Position numbers and translations under genes: made by a program | Assembly: GCA_942492375.1 (NCBI GenBank) | Contig: CALOEL010000002.1 | Location: 310,001 to 374,000 of the forward strand | From: JAHEAO01 sp942492375 | GTDB taxonomy: Bacteria > Pseudomonadota > Alphaproteobacteria > Rhodobacterales > Rhodobacteraceae | DNA: 64,000 nt | Direction of reading: 5' to 3' | Notes under the pieces: generated by a model | Told to the model about the DNA's origin: nothing | The model's database searches: none | The model's input: only the letters and a program-made list of their open reading frames with translations | In this document: positions 63,588 to 64,000 of the stretch, in pieces | Numbering within the stretch: the stretch's first letter is position 1 | How the letters are laid out: each line of letters begins with the position of its first letter

Positions 63588-64000
63588 GTGGCGACAGAGA
63601 CGGCAGAGCCGAGCGGCCTTCAGATCCACCCGATGGAGCAGTTCGTGGTCACGCCGCTGTTCGGCGGCGATACGATCAACTTCTACACGCCCACCAATGT
63701 CACGCTCTGGATGGCGCTCGCCGTGCTCTGCGTCATCGGCCTGCTGGTCCTGGGCACCCGCGGCCGCGCGATCGTGCCGAACCGGATCCAGTCGATCGCC
63801 GAACTGGCCTACGGTTTCGTCTACAAGATGGTCGAGGATGTGGCGGGCAGGGACGGGCTGAAATACTTCCCGTATATCATGACGCTGTTCATGTTCATCG
63901 TGTTCTCGAATTTTCTCGGCCTCATTCCGATGGCCTTCACCACCACGTCCCACATCGCGGTCACCGCGACGATGGCGCTGGCGGTGTTCTTCTTCGTCAC
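63588..64000 (+). CDS. atpB: F0F1 ATP synthase subunit a, 5' part
   Basis: The frame begins with GTG two bases after atpI and is open to the window edge (137 codons). It encodes ATETAEPSGLQIHPMEQF, the first helix LWMALAVLCVIGLLVLG, and RIQSIAELAYGFVYKMVED with GLIPMAFTTTSHIAVT, all typical of subunit a. The proton-channel Arg lies beyond the window. Confidence 0.96.
   Translation, partial: MATETAEPSGLQIHPMEQFVVTPLFGGDTINFYTPTNVTLWMALAVLCVIGLLVLGTRGRAIVPNRIQSIAELAYGFVYKMVEDVAGRDGLKYFPYIMTLFMFIVFSNFLGLIPMAFTTTSHIAVTATMALAVFFFV

Overview
The window looks like chromosomal DNA of a GC-rich alphaproteobacterium of the order Rhodobacterales (Rhodobacteraceae/Paracoccaceae type). The evidence is the conserved order ffh-aroQ-rpsP-rimM-trmD-rplS-rpmE, an rpsP with a long Ala/Glu-rich tail, a membrane-bound PuuD urate oxidase, a PutR/PutA pair, orphan gene-transfer-agent (GTA) head-spike genes and a caa3-type oxidase operon. 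The genus cannot be fixed from the sequence alone.

Layout. 1-6021 (minus): rpmH-rnpA-yidD-ttcA, a degenerate EAL-domain protein, yidC, a MOSC protein and the first codons of a probable engB. 6292-9860 (plus): a TVP38/TMEM64 membrane protein, a mercuric-reductase-like flavoprotein and an orphan histidine kinase. 9910-11923: tRNA-Arg(ACG), an AT-richer orphan gene, hairpins and the 3' remnant of a PQQ dehydrogenase. 12016-18245 (plus): the caa3 oxidase operon (ctaG, coxB with cytochrome c domain, fused subunit I/III, an unknown membrane protein, a triheme cytochrome c). 18384-23748: a metal-stress locus with a broken resolvase, a MerR-type promoter without a merR gene, a zf-TFIIB protein, a small membrane protein, a PhoD-like phosphatase and a convergent P1B-4-like metal ATPase.

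24200-33024 (plus): a GntR/FCD regulator, a complete peptide ABC importer, a gamma-glutamyltransferase-family protein and a DUF1028 protein, probably a gamma-glutamyl-peptide uptake and cleavage system. 33480-36192: a mini Hint-like protein, a glycosyltransferase and a sulfotransferase. 36327-42347: urate breakdown in two divergent operons (permease, allA, ureidoglycine aminohydrolase, puuE-uraD fusion; hiuH, puuD). 42351-46483: galM, then znuA divergent from zur-znuC-znuB. 46493-50556: a putR-like regulator divergent from putA. 50563-53841: a UDP-glucuronate 4-epimerase, the two GTA spike genes, then rpmE and rplS. 53893-58571: the trmD-rimM-rpsP-aroQ-GNAT-ffh cluster with two tiny membrane proteins. 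58673-64000: palindromic repeats, small exported proteins, a LysR regulator with a DMT exporter, a universal stress protein, a YrbL-like protein, an ArsR regulator, atpI and the start of atpB.

The least explained parts are the metal-stress locus at 18.4-23.9 kb, the orphan gene and remnants at 10-12 kb, and the GTA spike genes beside a capsule-sugar epimerase. CDS starts were chosen from ribosome-binding sites and 4-bp ATGA overlaps where these are visible. All functional names are by recognition of motifs and family resemblance; no database search was run.
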